This document shows positions 10,960 to 23,064 of a DNA stretch of 64,000 nt, one piece after another (the stretch's first letter is position 1; each line of letters begins with the position of its first letter). The position numbers were made by a program, and so were the translations under genes. The DNA comes from Porodaedalea pini (lineage: Eukaryota > Basidiomycota > Agaricomycetes > Hymenochaetales > Hymenochaetaceae): positions 1 through 64,000 of the forward strand of contig NBAY01000062.1 in NCBI GenBank assembly GCA_002794775.1, written 5' to 3'. The notes beneath the pieces are model-generated. The model was not told the DNA's origin. It did not search any database and worked only from the letters and a program-made list of their open reading frames with translations.

Positions 10960-13749
10960 ATACCTCAATCTCCTAGGCTCGGCGAACTCCCCCTCTAAAG
11001 CTTTTTTCTCTGCCACCAAGGCCTCCACGGCCTCGTGACGAATAAATCCGAGTCCACCCCCGAAGACCTAAAGCGTACATGAACTCCGCCAACGCGAGGT
11101 ATTTTGATAAGGACATCAAAGCCGAAAAGTGAGACGACATTCACGCTTCGGTTAGGAAGGAAGTTATAGATTTAACTTTCTGTGACGACCGTTATCTTGT
11201 CAAGAGCAAGTTCCCAGACGTTTTATTTAAGAAGTTTTGCGACTCAAAAGCCACGATCAAGTTCATCGCCGATCCACGTCCGTCAATCGTTGTCGAGGGC
11301 AAGGATGAAGAAACATTATCCGTGTCTGAGTCCAATGTCGTTGATCCCGAATCTGGTTCGAACCGCGAAACCAAAGCTCAACCTGAGTCGTCTTCTCGAG
11401 CCGCCGAATCATCGAAGGTCCAGATTCGTTACCCCTCCGGGAATAGCGCGGAGGGAACGTATGGTAGATGGACCACCCGGCCACAGAAGTCACTCCCACG
11501 TCGTACTCGTAATCGTAGTTCCAGTCCTGCAGAGGTGACTATTGAATCAACGTCTACTCCCGAAGGAAGGGGGCCCGTCGCTGATATTTTCAGATTCTTG
11601 AGTACTAGGCGCCGCCTTTACAACACGCATACGAAGGAATGGGTGAATTGGCCCAAGACGTATCTACCAGGAGCAGAGGAAAGTGTCGCGGCGTATCTCA
11701 ATAAGGTGGTGGCCTCTGCGCGTTTGTTCCTTAACAATAAGAAAAAACTAAAGGAGGTTGACGAAGACTGGGTGTTCTCTGCGAGGTACAGGTTTAATCC
11801 CGTGAAGTCTGATGGTGCCGTGCGGAAACCAGACATCGTCGTAGCTCCTCGCATTCATGCGAGAATCTGGCCATTGGGTCGACATCCGCGCCGTTGGCGA
11901 GTTGAAATCGAATACCGATTACTCACTGTCAGACCTTGTCGGAGACTTCGTTGAGCATGCTCGCCTGTGTTTCGGTCATCAGCGAGCGCGTCGTTTCGTC
12001 CTTGGCTTCAGCCTGCTCGACACTAAAATGCGTTTGTGGAAATTTGATCGCTCGGGCGTCCTTGTTTCGCACGAGTTCGATGTGCACGAGAACCCTCTGG
12101 ACTTCTTGCGTGTCATCCTCGGTTTTATTCTTGGCGATTGTTACTACGTTGGCCTCGATCCTTCGTTCACCCGTGAGGACAACAAGGATTGGGTCGTGCT
12201 CAACGACAAGCGGTACGAGATCGTTGATACGATCCACTTAGACTCAGTCATTCGTGGCAGGGGGACAATCGCCCTTCTCGTGAAAGATGAAGAAGGCCGA
12301 TACCTGGTCATAAAGGATCAGTGGGTCGATCGATCGCGGGAGACCAAGGAGTTCGAGATGCTCGGAACATTGAAGAACAAGGAGGTGAAGAAGGTCTCCG
12401 GACTCGTTGACTACCAATTAGTTCACTTCAAAGTCGAGGATGAAGTTGTATGCGACAGCACAGAGAATGACAGAAACTCAGAGGAGTTACGGCGGAAAGT
12501 TAGAAAGAAAGGTGTGGAAACTCGTGACCACTACAGGTTGCTTATATTCCCGTACGGCGATAAGCTGGAGAGCTTCTGCTCGCTCAGAGAGCTCGTCTCG
12601 GTATTCAAGGACTATGTGGAAGGTACGTAATGTTGACTCGTTTGCATTGGAAGAACGGGCTGACGCTTACGACGCTTCTTGTTCTATTAACCTTGTCCTT
12701 AGTGATAAGAGATCTCTGCAAAGAGGGAATTCTACATCGCGACATCAGTCCGCGTAATCTGATACTAGCCAAAGACGGAGACAATCCGCTTCGCAAGGGT
12801 TATATTATAGACTTCGACGGCGCGATCAATACTTCACGCGTGGGGTTCGCTAATGCCGAGCGGACGGTATGTTTTGACATATTGATGTATATCATGTACT
12901 GATGAGACCTCCCAGGGAACGTTGCCTTTTATGACCATCGATATCCTGATCCAAAATGATGTTCCGCACAGGTACTACCACGACTTGGAGTCGCTCTTCT
13001 ACGTCCTGCTTTGGATCTGCATTACTCAAGATGGGCCAAGAAACCGACACCGTCCTGCGTCCGAATTTAATTTCAAGAACTCTCCGCTTCATGCCTGGTG
13101 CGGCGCGAGAAATGACGATGATATGTTAATGATCCTGGTCGGAAATAGCAAAGGTTACATGATGCTGTCTATGAAGCAATTCAAGCTGCAGATACTTCCA
13201 TGCTTGGCTGCGTATTTCCGGCCTCTCGAGAAGCTTCTCTTGAGTTTGCGAACTATCCTCTTCCGGAATCCCGACACTGAAGACATCAAAGGTCTTCCAG
13301 AAGGCCAGAAACCGATAGCAGAGCGAGAGGATATTGATGGCGTCTTTAAAGAGCTTATAATTGCGCTTGAAGCGACACTGACAGGTCTTCCCGATGAGGG
13401 CCAGCCTTCAATTATCTTCAATACACAAATGCCTAACCAGGCTGGAATCGACGTGACAACTAGGAGCAACATGGATCCTAAGGACGACTTTGTGGAGGCT
13501 CAGATACCCGAGTTGATCCAGCTGCGACCTCTTGAGCTCTTGCCAGCGGAATTCGGGAATACAGACGTTGAGTTTGAACGCAAGGATGGAACGTCTGAAC
13601 TGTTTAGAGCAGCAGTTATGAACTCCGCAAACCAACTCATGGGATCGCGGGGTGAAAAACGTTCATACGGTCAGGAGCAGAAAGCAGACGCATCCCCTTC
13701 GTCATCGTTATCGTCGAAGCGCGCAAGATCCTCGCTACCTGACGCTTAG
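10960..13749 (+). pseudogene. FunK1-type kinase pseudogene, copy B
   Basis: Closest to intact copy E. Breaks seen by comparison: the start ATG is ATA at 10960-10962; stops follow within the first exon, including a TGA in KAEK*DDIHA near 11130; and an 8-bp deletion near 11855 (against E at 56500-56520) shifts the frame. After that the sequence stays open to the end: exon-1 remainder to 12622, exon 2 12703-12866, exon 3 12916-13749, with HRDISPRN intact. The metal-binding motif has changed from DFDYA to DFDGA. Downstream sequence (13750-14100) also matches the region after E. Confidence 0.88.
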
Positions 13750-14171
13750 ATTATCGTGCGAATCTGGAAATTTCGGTTCGAAATCTCCTTTTCAGTTCAT
13801 CATAAACTCGCCATCTATCTGTGTTCTGTCCTTGCAGAAGTGTCCGAGACTTTCGACGAATGACGAATAGACTATCGTTATGTTAATGGCCGCGTAGACT
13901 TCTGATTCAGGATGTCTCCCGTTTTATCGCCAAGTCAACAACTCGTCCATGCTCCATCCATGTTCCCCCCCCCTCCCCCCTCCACTTCACTCATTGTCAT
14001 CACATCCGTCCGGCATTAATGCAAAGATCTCGCGATACAGTATAAATTTGTCTAGAATATATGCATTTGTACATTTACTCTAGCATTCATGAATAAGTGT
14101 TGACTCGCGTATTCGGATGGATATGCAAACGAAAGAAGGCACCGAATAATTAGCCCATGTATCATTGAGAA
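13750..14171. other. Intergenic 3' flank shared with copy E
   Basis: Matches 54280-54629 after copy E, confirming that the duplicated unit extends past the coding region. It holds a C-rich tract near 13966-13982. No gene seen. Confidence 0.5.
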
Positions 14172-15591
14172 TCACATCTTCCATTCAGTAGACCCGACAG
14201 CGTCCGCGATAAATCTCCCAAGCTCCTTCTCTTGCTTGCTCAGAAATAGTGTCACAGTCGAAAAGCGTGGTACGCGCTGGAACCAGCGTAGGTAGTCGCG
14301 TACACGAATTTTTGTTGCAGCGTCGCCGGTCGTGCTCACAGCAAGGGAACAGACCTCGAGAATTTGCATGAGTAATGTCGCGTCGAGTGAGGTCTTGAAT
14401 AGCGCTGGAAGAGCCTGTGGAGGGATTTTCTGAATCAAGAAGTCGTTAAGGCTACTTAGATGGAAACATGAAGACTGATCTGAAGCTCACGCAAAGGATG
14501 TCCCATCGCTCGCTAGGTGAAGCTAATTCCCAGATGCGTGAAAAGTCAAAAAGAGAGAGTGGAGACGGCTGAGGCGCGTCGCTCTCTTTCCTTGCACTCG
14601 GAGCTTTTGATGAGGACGCAGAAGGTTTTGGGGGTAGAGGTGATGCTTCTGGAGTGCGGAACAAAGTATGTTCTCCCGACGGGCGGAAAATGCCTCCTCG
14701 GGCAGTAGATGTCGCCTTGGAAGACTCTTGCGACTTCGGTGGCGCAGAAACTGGGTCCAAACTCGGCGGAGGCTCGCGAGCAGGTGAAGGCATTGGTGTG
14801 GGCAGCGCATTTTCCGGTTTGGGAGGGAGTGTGCGGGAGGAGATCGGCGTGAGCGCATCCGTAGACTGGACAGTCGCCAATGTCGATTCCGGCTCCTCAA
14901 CAATTTCTATAGGTACACGACGGCGTCGTGTACGTAACTGATTGTTCGCGCTTTCGATATCCTATTCCCATAGATATTCGTAAAAACGGCGAGGGAGAGC
15001 TTAATGAGGCACGTACTAATGGCACAGTCTTGTTCCTTGCGCGTTCGGAGAGTATCTCCTCAATCCTCTGCAGCTCAGCTTTTACTACACTGTTTCCCGG
15101 TTCAATATTAAGTGCTTTAAGGAGGTCTAAGTGGTGAAGGGAAATTCAGTCACTATACCAGTTCAAACACCGGGAATAAGAACGCACCAGCCTTTGCCTC
15201 ACTCAACTTCTCAAGCTCGCTCCTAGCCTGGGCACGTCGGTACAGAGCCTTGATATGACCAGGACTCAGCCGTAGAACTGTCGAGCAGTCCCGTTCCGCG
15301 TCAATGTTTCTATTTGAATGGAGTGACCACTTAATCGCTGTCATCTTGTCTCGACGCTATTGACACGTACTTGCCTAGTTTTAGATACGCAGCTGCACGA
15401 TTGAGAGGGAAGGTCGGATCTGCACTGTCTGCTAGGATGGCTTCGGTGTAGTGGCCGACGGCTTCTGGGAAGTTTTCAGCCCTGAAAGCTGCATTTCCCT
15501 GCTCGACACGTTGTATCATTTTAACCCTATGAAAAGAATAGACTAAGGGCACACGCACTTTAACTTTTGCTTTCTGAGCCTCTGTTGTCAT
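14172..15591 (-). CDS. RPAP3/SPAG1-like TPR co-chaperone
   Basis: Five exons: complement of 14172-14429, 14491-14937, 15017-15126, 15188-15309 and 15371-15591, 385 residues. N-terminal TPR motifs (GNAAFRAENFPEAVGHYTEA, FPLNRAAAYLKLGK, AERDCSTVL, LYRRAQAR) are of the Hsp70/Hsp90-tail-binding type. A Pro/Ser-rich linker of ~110 residues follows. The C-terminal ~120 residues (FDFSRIWELASPSERWDIL, then IPPQALPALFKTSLD) fit the RPAP3_C domain. This is the layout of the R2TP subunit RPAP3, which links Hsp90 to RuvBL1/2 in assembly of RNA polymerases, snoRNPs and PIKKs; the short yeast Tah1 lacks the C-terminal domain. The first exon reads through a short stretch (15530-15560) that could be taken for an intron, but no frame-preserving splice exists. 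Divergent from DUG2 across a 396-bp shared promoter. Confidence 0.85.
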
Positions 15592-15907
15592 ACTTGACGC
15601 TGAAAGGACGTCAAAATCCAGCCGGATGAAGTTGGATCAATGTTTTAAATGAGTGCGTTTGGGACAGTTCGAGGCCGAAATGGTGACGGTAAAAAGCAAG
15701 TTTGAGCACGCGTCGATCAAATCGCGTCATTTGTGTCTTTGAACGCGGAGTCACGAAACGCGTCTGAATGACACGCAACTCATCCACTACCGTCAGAGAC
15801 ACGATCCTCGTTTCCTTGCTGGCAGCTGCAACGACGACGCGGGCTGATTGCCACCCTTTCTCCTACTTCCATTCATCTGCCGCTCCGTGACCCGTTAGGT
15901 TACGTAC

Positions 15908-15915
15908 ATATAAAG
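15908..15915 (+). promoter_or_regulatory. TATA box of DUG2
   Basis: ATATAAAG lies 73 bp before the chosen DUG2 ATG at 15988. It argues against the upstream ATG at 15926, which would be at or before the transcription start and opens a frame that ends at a TGA just inside the DUG2 coding region. Confidence 0.45.
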
Positions 15916-15987
15916 ACGAGAAGTCATGCAGCCATCTCAAGTACCCGACAGCCAGTCATCGCCAACGGCCCCAAATCGTACGCATAC

Positions 15988-18900
15988 ATGCCTTGCGTGC
16001 TGGCCGAACACGCGTTGACTCTCGCATCCTTTCCTACCTCTCTCTCATCGACTGCAAAACCAGCGTCACTCAGTCGCGACCTACCCCAGGAAGCACTGAC
16101 ACCGGCACTTATGCATACGCTCCATACGGAGACCAGTTCCGTGCTCAGTGTAACGGCCGACGAGAACTACATCTTTAGTGGAAGTCAAGGCTATGATATC
16201 TACGTGAGCTTTTGTCCTCCTTATTTTCTTAGAGCATATGTTGAGCTGAGAAGGTCTGGGATAGGCGGACGTTAGCCATGAAGACGACCTTGCAAGGTCA
16301 CACCGGCAGTGTGCTAGCTTTGGAACTAGCGAAGGATAAGGGATGGCTGATCAGCTCATCGGGTATGTAACTATCTGGACCTTTTAACTTGACCTCGGTC
16401 TGAACTCGGAGCTGATCGATGCCCACCTTGTTCCTTTTTAGGTGACAGTACCGTCAGAGTACGCAACGAGCTAGCGCGGCATTGGCCTTTGATTTTATTA
16501 ACATCCCTTCATCCTCGCAGATTTGGTGCACTACGAAACTAGTGCCATTATACATTTTGAATCCTTACTTGGAATCGGACTCTGGCGACATCTTCTGCGT
16601 TTCGTATTCCTCGAGTCTACAAACGGTCTACTTCGGCTGTCAAAACACCTCACTACAGTGGTTCGACCTCGCTTCTCTTTCAACTGAGCAATCTGCATAC
16701 CCATGTTCCAATGGCCCCGATGCCTTCAATGATCCATTGATATTAAGAGAATCTGACATTCGTCCGGGGTCCAAGAGAAATAAGTTCTTCGGCGATGGTA
16801 TCGCCAGCGGACAAGCGACACCGACTCCTCTGTGCAAAGAGGGTGTTCCAAAGCCTAAGGGTGTATTCCAAGTGCGGAGCTCGAACGTCATTGATTCTGC
16901 GCACTACGGATACGTGTATTCCATGGCGCTTCTGCCATCGCCTCTAGAGAGCAATGTCGAAAAAGAGGATAAAGATATGGACCATGTACTTCTCATTACA
17001 GGGAGCGGTGATGAGACTGTCAGGGTGAGCGCTTTCGTGACTATCTCCTAATTTGTATCAAACGTGAATGTTCTTTTCAACAGCTTTGGCAGTGCATGCC
17101 GTCTGGGCCAGACTTGGTCCACACCTTCGATGTATCCGCTGGCGCTGTCTTGTCTCTCATTGCACGTCATGAGACAGTCTTCGCTGGATGCCAGGATGGC
17201 CACGTCAAGGTATTTGATCTAGGGATGAAGACTCTTGTCCGAACAATTATTGCGCAAGAGGTGTGTTTTGGACTATTCACAGTGTTTCTTCACTTACAAT
17301 GAACAGGGTGTCGATATCCTTTCATTGTCCATGATAGACACCGATCTTTATACCTGCTCGGCTAATGGACAGATCCAAAGATGGTCTGCCAGTTTCGACT
17401 GCACTGCGTCCTGGCACGCGCATGATGGTATCATATTATCGTCTGTTATCACTTACAGCACCAAAAGCGACTCATGGCGGCTCGTCACCGGCGCAAACGA
17501 TAACTGCATAAAGGTTTGTTTTGGTCGCCTAACGATAAATGATATAGGGGTAACCTAAGTTGAAAAAGTTATGGCACATCGATAGACCAAAAGTACGTCG
17601 AGGAGATCTTTCAGTAGAGGATCGGAATGGTCCGCAGACCTGCGTGGATAGTCTCAGTATGCAGGGTGAGTTATATCGTCAATATATTTGCGTATCTAAT
17701 AAGACTGTTTTGAAGATACAATGCTGCATGCACTGTCGAGGTTTGTCTCAATCCCGAGCGTCAGCAGTGAACCGGGGCATCGCGAGGACTGTCGTCAAGC
17801 AGCTATGTGGCTTAAGAAGTGCCTGACCCAGCTCGGTGCTGAAGCGTCCCTAGTGCGTACTCATTCTTCAATGACGTCCTTGCCTTGCTGGCATCTAAAT
17901 GCGCCACCTAGCTTCCGACGGAGGAAGGAAAAAATCCACTTGTCCTTGCTACTTTCCATGGTTCCCAGACTAGACAGAATCATCCTCGCATTCTGTTTTA
18001 CGGTCATTACGACGTTATGGCCGCGCCTGCCGATGGGTGGAACACTGAGCCGTTTAACCTGACGGGCCGAGATGGTTACTTCTATGGGCGCGGTGCGACG
18101 GACAACAAAGGTCCAATTCTCGCAGCCGCATGTGCTGCGTCAGAGCTGTTGTCACGTCGTGCGCTGGAGTGTGATCTCGTATTTCTTATTGAGGGCGAGG
18201 AGGAAGCGGGTAGTGTTGGTTTCGATGTTGCTGTGCGGCGGAACAAAGAAAATATTGGTCGTGTCGATGCGATTCTCGTGAGCAACTCGACGTGGATCAG
18301 CGAAGATCGGCCATGCATCACGTATGGCATGCGAGGAGTTGTGCAATGCAGCATCGAGGTGTGTGGCTTCTGTTTTTTTTTTTTTTTTTTCATAACGAGT
18401 TGTTGGCCTTATGGGACTTGAAGATCGCGAGCTCGCTCCCCGATCTGCATTCCGGAGTAGATGGAGGCGCTGTGTCAGAACCCATGTTCGACATGGTCAA
18501 GCTTCTCGCCAGCCTCTCGGAGGGGCAGCGCGTGCTTATACCAGGCTTCTGTATGCTTGTCTCCTCTCTTCCATCCTGTTCCACCGCTGACTCCTCAAAA
18601 AGACGATTCCGTTCAACCGAAGACAGACAAGGAATATGATCTTCACAAGTTGCTCTCGACCGTTACAGGTCAACCTGCCTCTTCGTTTTCTGCGAAATGG
18701 AGAGAACCGTCTCTCAGTATCCATAGTCTTGAGGTTTCCGGCCCTGGCAGTGAGCTTCATATGTTTCTCCTACGTCAGGTGTGGGCTCGTGAAACTGAGA
18801 TCCCCGCGATCAGATCCTACCGTCATTCCAGCAAGGGTGAAGGCCAAGGTCTCGTTGCGCATCGTCCCCAATCAACACTTGGACACAATCATCATCTCGC

Positions 18901-19414
18901 TCCGCGAGCACCTGTTAGCTTCCTTTGAGGCCATCAAGTCGCCCAATAAGATTCAGGTATGGCGCACAGTTCACATGGAACACTACAGGATTGAACGCAG
19001 TCCCTTCAGGTGAACATCGATAATGCTACGGACTGGTGGCTGGGTGACGTCGAAGGAGCTTGGTTCAAGGCACTTGAAGGTGCAATAAAGGATGAATGGG
19101 GCGCTACGCCACTCCGGATACGCGAAGGCGGGGTTCGTGTTTCATTTGTCCAAGGAATGATGAAGTATCTCACGGTATTTCCAGTCTATCCCATCTGTTC
19201 CGTATCTCGAGAAGGAGTTCAAATGCCAGGCATTGCACCTTCCTCTCGGTCAAAGCACAGTATGTCGCAACTTATCGATCAGCACTACGTTCACTAATTT
19301 GCGGTAACTGGGAACTAGGACCGTGCTCATTTGAACAATGAGCGCATATCACTAGACAACTTGCGCCGAGGAAAATCTGTTATCGAGCGTTTCCTGAAAG
19401 TCATCTCGACCTAG
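15988..19414 (+). CDS. DUG2: Dug2: glutathione-degrading peptidase subunit (WD40 + M20)
   Basis: Fifteen exons: 15988-16203, 16254-16362, 16442-16458, 16521-17024, 17084-17260, 17307-17513, 17569-17665, 17716-17852, 17912-18358, 18424-18550, 18603-18749, 18814-18956, 19010-19132, 19185-19259, 19319-19414. All are in frame, 873 residues, close to the 878 of yeast Dug2. The N-terminal half has WD40 repeats (IFSGSQGYDIYVWD, TGSVLALELA, LVTGANDNCIKLWHI). The C-terminal half is an M20 metallopeptidase: YGHYDVM (H520, D522), ATDNKG (D552), EGEEEAGS (E585/E586). In yeast, Dug2 and Dug3 form the cytosolic amidotransferase that starts the gamma-glutamyl cycle-independent breakdown of glutathione. Exon 3 has only 17 bp, and intron 9 holds an 18-bp T tract. 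Introns 11 and 13 were placed by frame and protein similarity. Confidence 0.92.
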
Positions 19415-20040
19415 AGCTTCTCCTTGGGCACCTCTCATCCTCTTTATAGAGTACTTTATACGTACGTGAAGTTTTGTAATGTTCGTTTTCGACTGTAGCT
19501 GTTTGTTGTCTCGTGTCTTCCATGCTATATTGCTATTTCTATAGATCTAATTATAAACATACTGTAATTACTGTCTCGTGGGATCAAATGTGCGGGAACT
19601 TGAGAAGTCAGAATGCGGTCCGAAGTGATCGTCGATCTCAGCGCATCACTCAGTAGAGTTCGCGTCAGGTGCAAGCCAAGCGGGAGCCTTTGGCGCTCAG
19701 ATCTCAGAGTCAGAGCCCCGTTCGTCGGGCCCTTAGTAATATTAATCTTTGTCATATCTGTGATCATGAAGATTAGGTACTCTAGACCTTTCGGGCATCT
19801 GGGCTTGTACTCACAGAAGATGTTGCTCGTTTGGTCAGGGTAAACTGATGCGCCGGTAACCGATTGCGGTTCACGAGAAAAAACAACCAAATATGCAAGG
19901 TATGCTGACCATGCTTTCCATTTATCGACCTCCGACACCCACCATGGTTAGATCAGTTTTCCTATCCGAAGACGCCATGTCGTGAAAAGCACTTATAATG
20001 ACCCTGTCGTCATCATACATCGATACACATCATCTCCAGC
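19415..20040. other. Intergenic DUG2 to quinone reductase
   Basis: No gene recognised. A 137-codon frame on the minus strand (19525-19938) has no visible motif. The right part must carry the reductase promoter. Confidence 0.4.
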
Positions 20041-21021
20041 ATGTGCTTCCCCTCGAAGAGAACGAAGGACAATCATGCCGACTCGGAGAACCCCACATCA
20101 AGTATAAAAGCGACTGCAGCCTCGACCGCTCCCCCTACTGCTACTGCTACTGCTTCTGTCCCTGCTCCTGCTCCTGCACCTGCACCTGCTCCTACCACAA
20201 CTTCCGCTCCTACTACTACAGATACGCAAAAGATGGCCCCCAACGTTGCAATCGTTATCTACTCTATGTTCGGCCACGTCGCCAAACGTACGCGTCCTTT
20301 CCTGCACTCTCTACGTTTATTATGCTCACCGACCCTCACAGTGGCCGAGTCCGTCAAGGCCGGCGTGGAGTCTGCTGGCGGCTCTGCAACCATCTTCCAG
20401 TATGCTTCCCATCCTCTATCTGTTGTTTATTGGATCTTTGCTCAACTTCATTTCTACAGGATCCCGGAGACACTCTCTGAGGAGGTCCTCAAGCTGCTGG
20501 AAGCGCCTGCGAAGCTTTCGTACCCCATTATCGCCCCTGAAGAGCTGCCGCAGTACGATGCATTCCTCTTCGGTATCCCGACCCGCTACGGTAACTTCCC
20601 GGGCCAGTGGAAGGTATGTGTTTGCTCTTCATATATGCGCTTCTCTCTTAATAGTCTTCGTCTTCAGGCGTTCTGGGATGCGACTGGTGGCCTCTGGGGA
20701 AGTGGTGCGCTTTATGGCAAGTACGCTGGCATCTTTGTCTCCACTGGGACCCCCGGCGGTGGACAGGAGACGACCGTCTCGAACGCGCTCTCGACGCTCG
20801 TGCATCACGGCCTCATCTTTGTTCCCCTTGGTTACAAGCACACGTTCGCCCAGCTCACGAACCTCGAGGAGGTGCACGGTGGTTCTCCATGGGGCGCGGG
20901 CACCTTCTCGGCCGGTAATGGCACGCGCCAGCCTTCTGCACTTGAGCTCGAGGTTGCGACCATCCAAGGAAAGTTATTCTATGAGACTGTCGCGAAGGTT
21001 GCATTCCAAGGAGTTGAGTAA
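20041..21021 (+). CDS. NAD(P)H:quinone oxidoreductase, type IV (WrbA-like)
   Basis: Four exons 20041-20287, 20342-20399, 20460-20613, 20668-21021, 270 residues. Flavodoxin fold: the FMN phosphate loop region NVAIVIYSMFGHVAK, PTRYGNFPGQWK, and STGTPGGGQETT are hallmarks of WrbA/Pst2/1,4-benzoquinone reductases. These use FMN to reduce quinones with two electrons. In wood-decay fungi they recycle lignin-derived and Fenton-chemistry quinones, and are cytosolic or membrane-associated. The first 63 residues form a low-complexity Pro/Ala/Thr extension that starts MCFPSK before the conserved MAPNVAI, where a second in-frame ATG (20233) could also be used. An N-terminal Cys-containing leader of this type is common in basidiomycete homologues, so I keep the longer start. 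Confidence 0.92.
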   Translation: MCFPSKRTKDNHADSENPTSSIKATAASTAPPTATATASVPAPAPAPAPAPTTTSAPTTTDTQKMAPNVAIVIYSMFGHVAKRTRPFLHSLRLLCSPTLTVAESVKAGVESAGGSATIFQYASHPLSVVYWIFAQLHFYRIPETLSEEVLKLLEAPAKLSYPIIAPEELPQYDAFLFGIPTRYGNFPGQWKVCVCSSYMRFSLNSLRLQAFWDATGGLWGSGALYGKYAGIFVSTGTPGGGQETTVSNALSTLVHHGLIFVPLGYKHTFAQLTNLEEVHGGSPWGAGTFSAGNGTRQPSALELEVATIQGKLFYETVAKVAFQGVE

Positions 21022-21400
21022 TGTACACTGTACGTACAAAAGACATGTACGACATTAATATTGGAGTAGATCGTAACATTGTACATATTTTGTGCGGTAT
21101 GTAATACTTGCTTGGCTTTAGGGAGCTCGGTGCCATATGATGAGTGCAGTGTGCCATTAAAAAAACTGATATCAATGCTTCGGTTTGCATGTTGGTAAGA
21201 CGCTTTCAACACGGAGGCCAAGTTATTGCGGCGTCGAAGCGTCGGGGGCAATTGAGCACGTGCCGGAGTCCTCGGGCGCGTCGATCAACGCAGATCCCGT
21301 ACATAAGCCCGATAAGTAATGCCTTATGACGAAGTTAATCCGTCTCGGCTTTGCCATCACCATGCGCATCATCCGATCCACGACTCGGACACCCACCACT

Positions 21401-21406
21401 TATATA
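21401..21406 (+). promoter_or_regulatory. TATA box of the Sec14-like gene
   Basis: TATATA 53 bp before the ATG at 21454, following a tract of CACCACT. Position is compatible with a start at 21454. Confidence 0.35.
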
Positions 21407-21453
21407 CCAGTAGCTCTCAACCCTTGTATATTTATCAACTTCACTACTACATA

Positions 21454-22817
21454 ATGCCCGTCTCAACTATTCAGAGAAGCTTTAATGGACACCTAGGCCA
21501 CCTGACACCGGAGCAGGAGTCAGCATTCGCAACGTTCAAGGCGAACTTGGAGAGGGCAGGCCTTTACACGCCAGCTACGGAGACGACTAAGGCGTCCCAT
21601 GACGATGCGACCGTTCTGTATGTATGTCTTGCCTGTGTCTGGCCGCGAGCTTTTGACATCTTACCTGCACTGTCCGTCGAAAGCCGCTTCCTAAGAGCAC
21701 GTAGATTCGACCCCGCGAAAGCCCAGAAGCAGTTCGCGGACAGGACTGCATGGGAGACGAAATACGATGTGCATAATCTATTCGCAAACTTCCCTACAGA
21801 GGAGTTCGAGAATTCACGGCGATATTATCCCAGATGGACCGGTAGAAGGGACAAGGTGAGTGTGGTAAACCCTGACTTTAAATTCTCAACTGAGACAGCC
21901 ACGCTTGCAGCACGGGCTTCCTTTGTACGTGTACAAATTAAGTGCTCTGTCCAGCAGAATCCAGGAAGAAATCAGTTCGGTGCCGCCAGAGCGTCGTTAC
22001 GAGCGAATGTGCGTTAGCGCATACCATGTCTTCACTCTCTCATTTAACTTCAGTGACGTAGTGTTGTTCTGTACGAGGTAATGACGCGCTTTGTGTCTCC
22101 TCTTTGCACTCACCTTCCGCATGAGATTGAGCCTACTCCGATCGCCGCAGTGACAACCATAATTGACCTTGCCGGCGTTTCTATGCGTCAGATGTGGTCT
22201 TTGCGTAGTCATCTCCAGGAAGCGTCTGAGCTCGCAAACGCGAACTATCCTGAGACGCTCGGTACCGTAGTCGTCGTAAATGCGCCTGGGTTCTTTTCGA
22301 CAGTCTGGGGATGGGTTAAGGTTGGTTTAGTCTCCTATTACTGCGATATTCATGTTTCATTGAACGTGATCTGTGCTTTCAGGGTTGGTTCGACGAGAAC
22401 ACGCGCGACAAGATCCATATCCTCGGGAGCCTCACGAGCCCAGAGAACGCGAGCAGCAAAGAGATCGCCTCGCTCATCCCGCGCTCTGATATTCCGCTAG
22501 CCTACGGTGGTGAACTCGACTGGGACTTCTTCGATGAGCCTATGCTTGACGACGAGGCGCGCAATGTCATTGGCGAGATGCCGAAGGGCCCGTGGATCTT
22601 TGAGGACGGGACGGTACAGCGGCCAAAAGAGTATAAGGGGAGTGAACGAGAGCATATCATGGCCTCGAATGCTCCGGTCACACATAACGGGGCGGGGAAA
22701 CCTGATTCACAACCTACCGCAAACGGGATTGCAAAGGAGGGTGTGGATTTTGTTGATTCGAAAGAGCAGAGCAACGATGGCCCGGACAACTTGAAAGAGA
22801 AGGTCGCCGTTTTGTAG
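21454..22817 (+). CDS. Sec14-like CRAL-TRIO lipid-transfer protein
   Basis: Five exons 21454-21617, 21684-21855, 21911-22008, 22062-22320, 22383-22817, 375 residues. CRAL-TRIO N region: VLRFLRARRFDPAKA. The lipid-binding domain follows, with LPLYVYKLSAL, TTIIDLAGVSMRQMW, NYPETLGTVVVVNAPGFF and IPLAYGGELDWDF, the order found in Sec14-type PI/PC transfer proteins. The C-terminal ~70 residues are polar and unrelated to yeast Sec14 (304 aa). Probable role is exchange of phosphatidylinositol and another lipid at Golgi or plasma membrane. The acceptor of intron 3 at 22061 was chosen because only it restores RIVVLYEVMTRF. Confidence 0.9.
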
Positions 22818-23064
22818 GTTTCATTTGCTCACGGGCATTTTTCTTGCGCACAAGCCTTATGTATTTTCCTTGCTGTCAGGCTCAGCGCCTTGTAGACGTG
22901 AGAATATTTAATACCGGCACCGCTTGACAAGACACTAGACGGGAGAACTGATAAAATCGACGGTCGTGCATATTCAATTGGACAATAGACTAAATTAGCG
23001 CGAAGTAAGAAAACGGTGAAGATGGAGGAGCGACAAAGTGCGTAGAGATGAAACGATCAAATAA

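Noticed and set aside
13966..13982. C-rich tract after FunK1 B
   Set aside because: Simple low-complexity sequence with a counterpart after copy E; no further structure.
18374..18391. T tract in intron 9 of DUG2
   Set aside because: A polypyrimidine-like run within an intron; no sign of a terminator or processed insertion.
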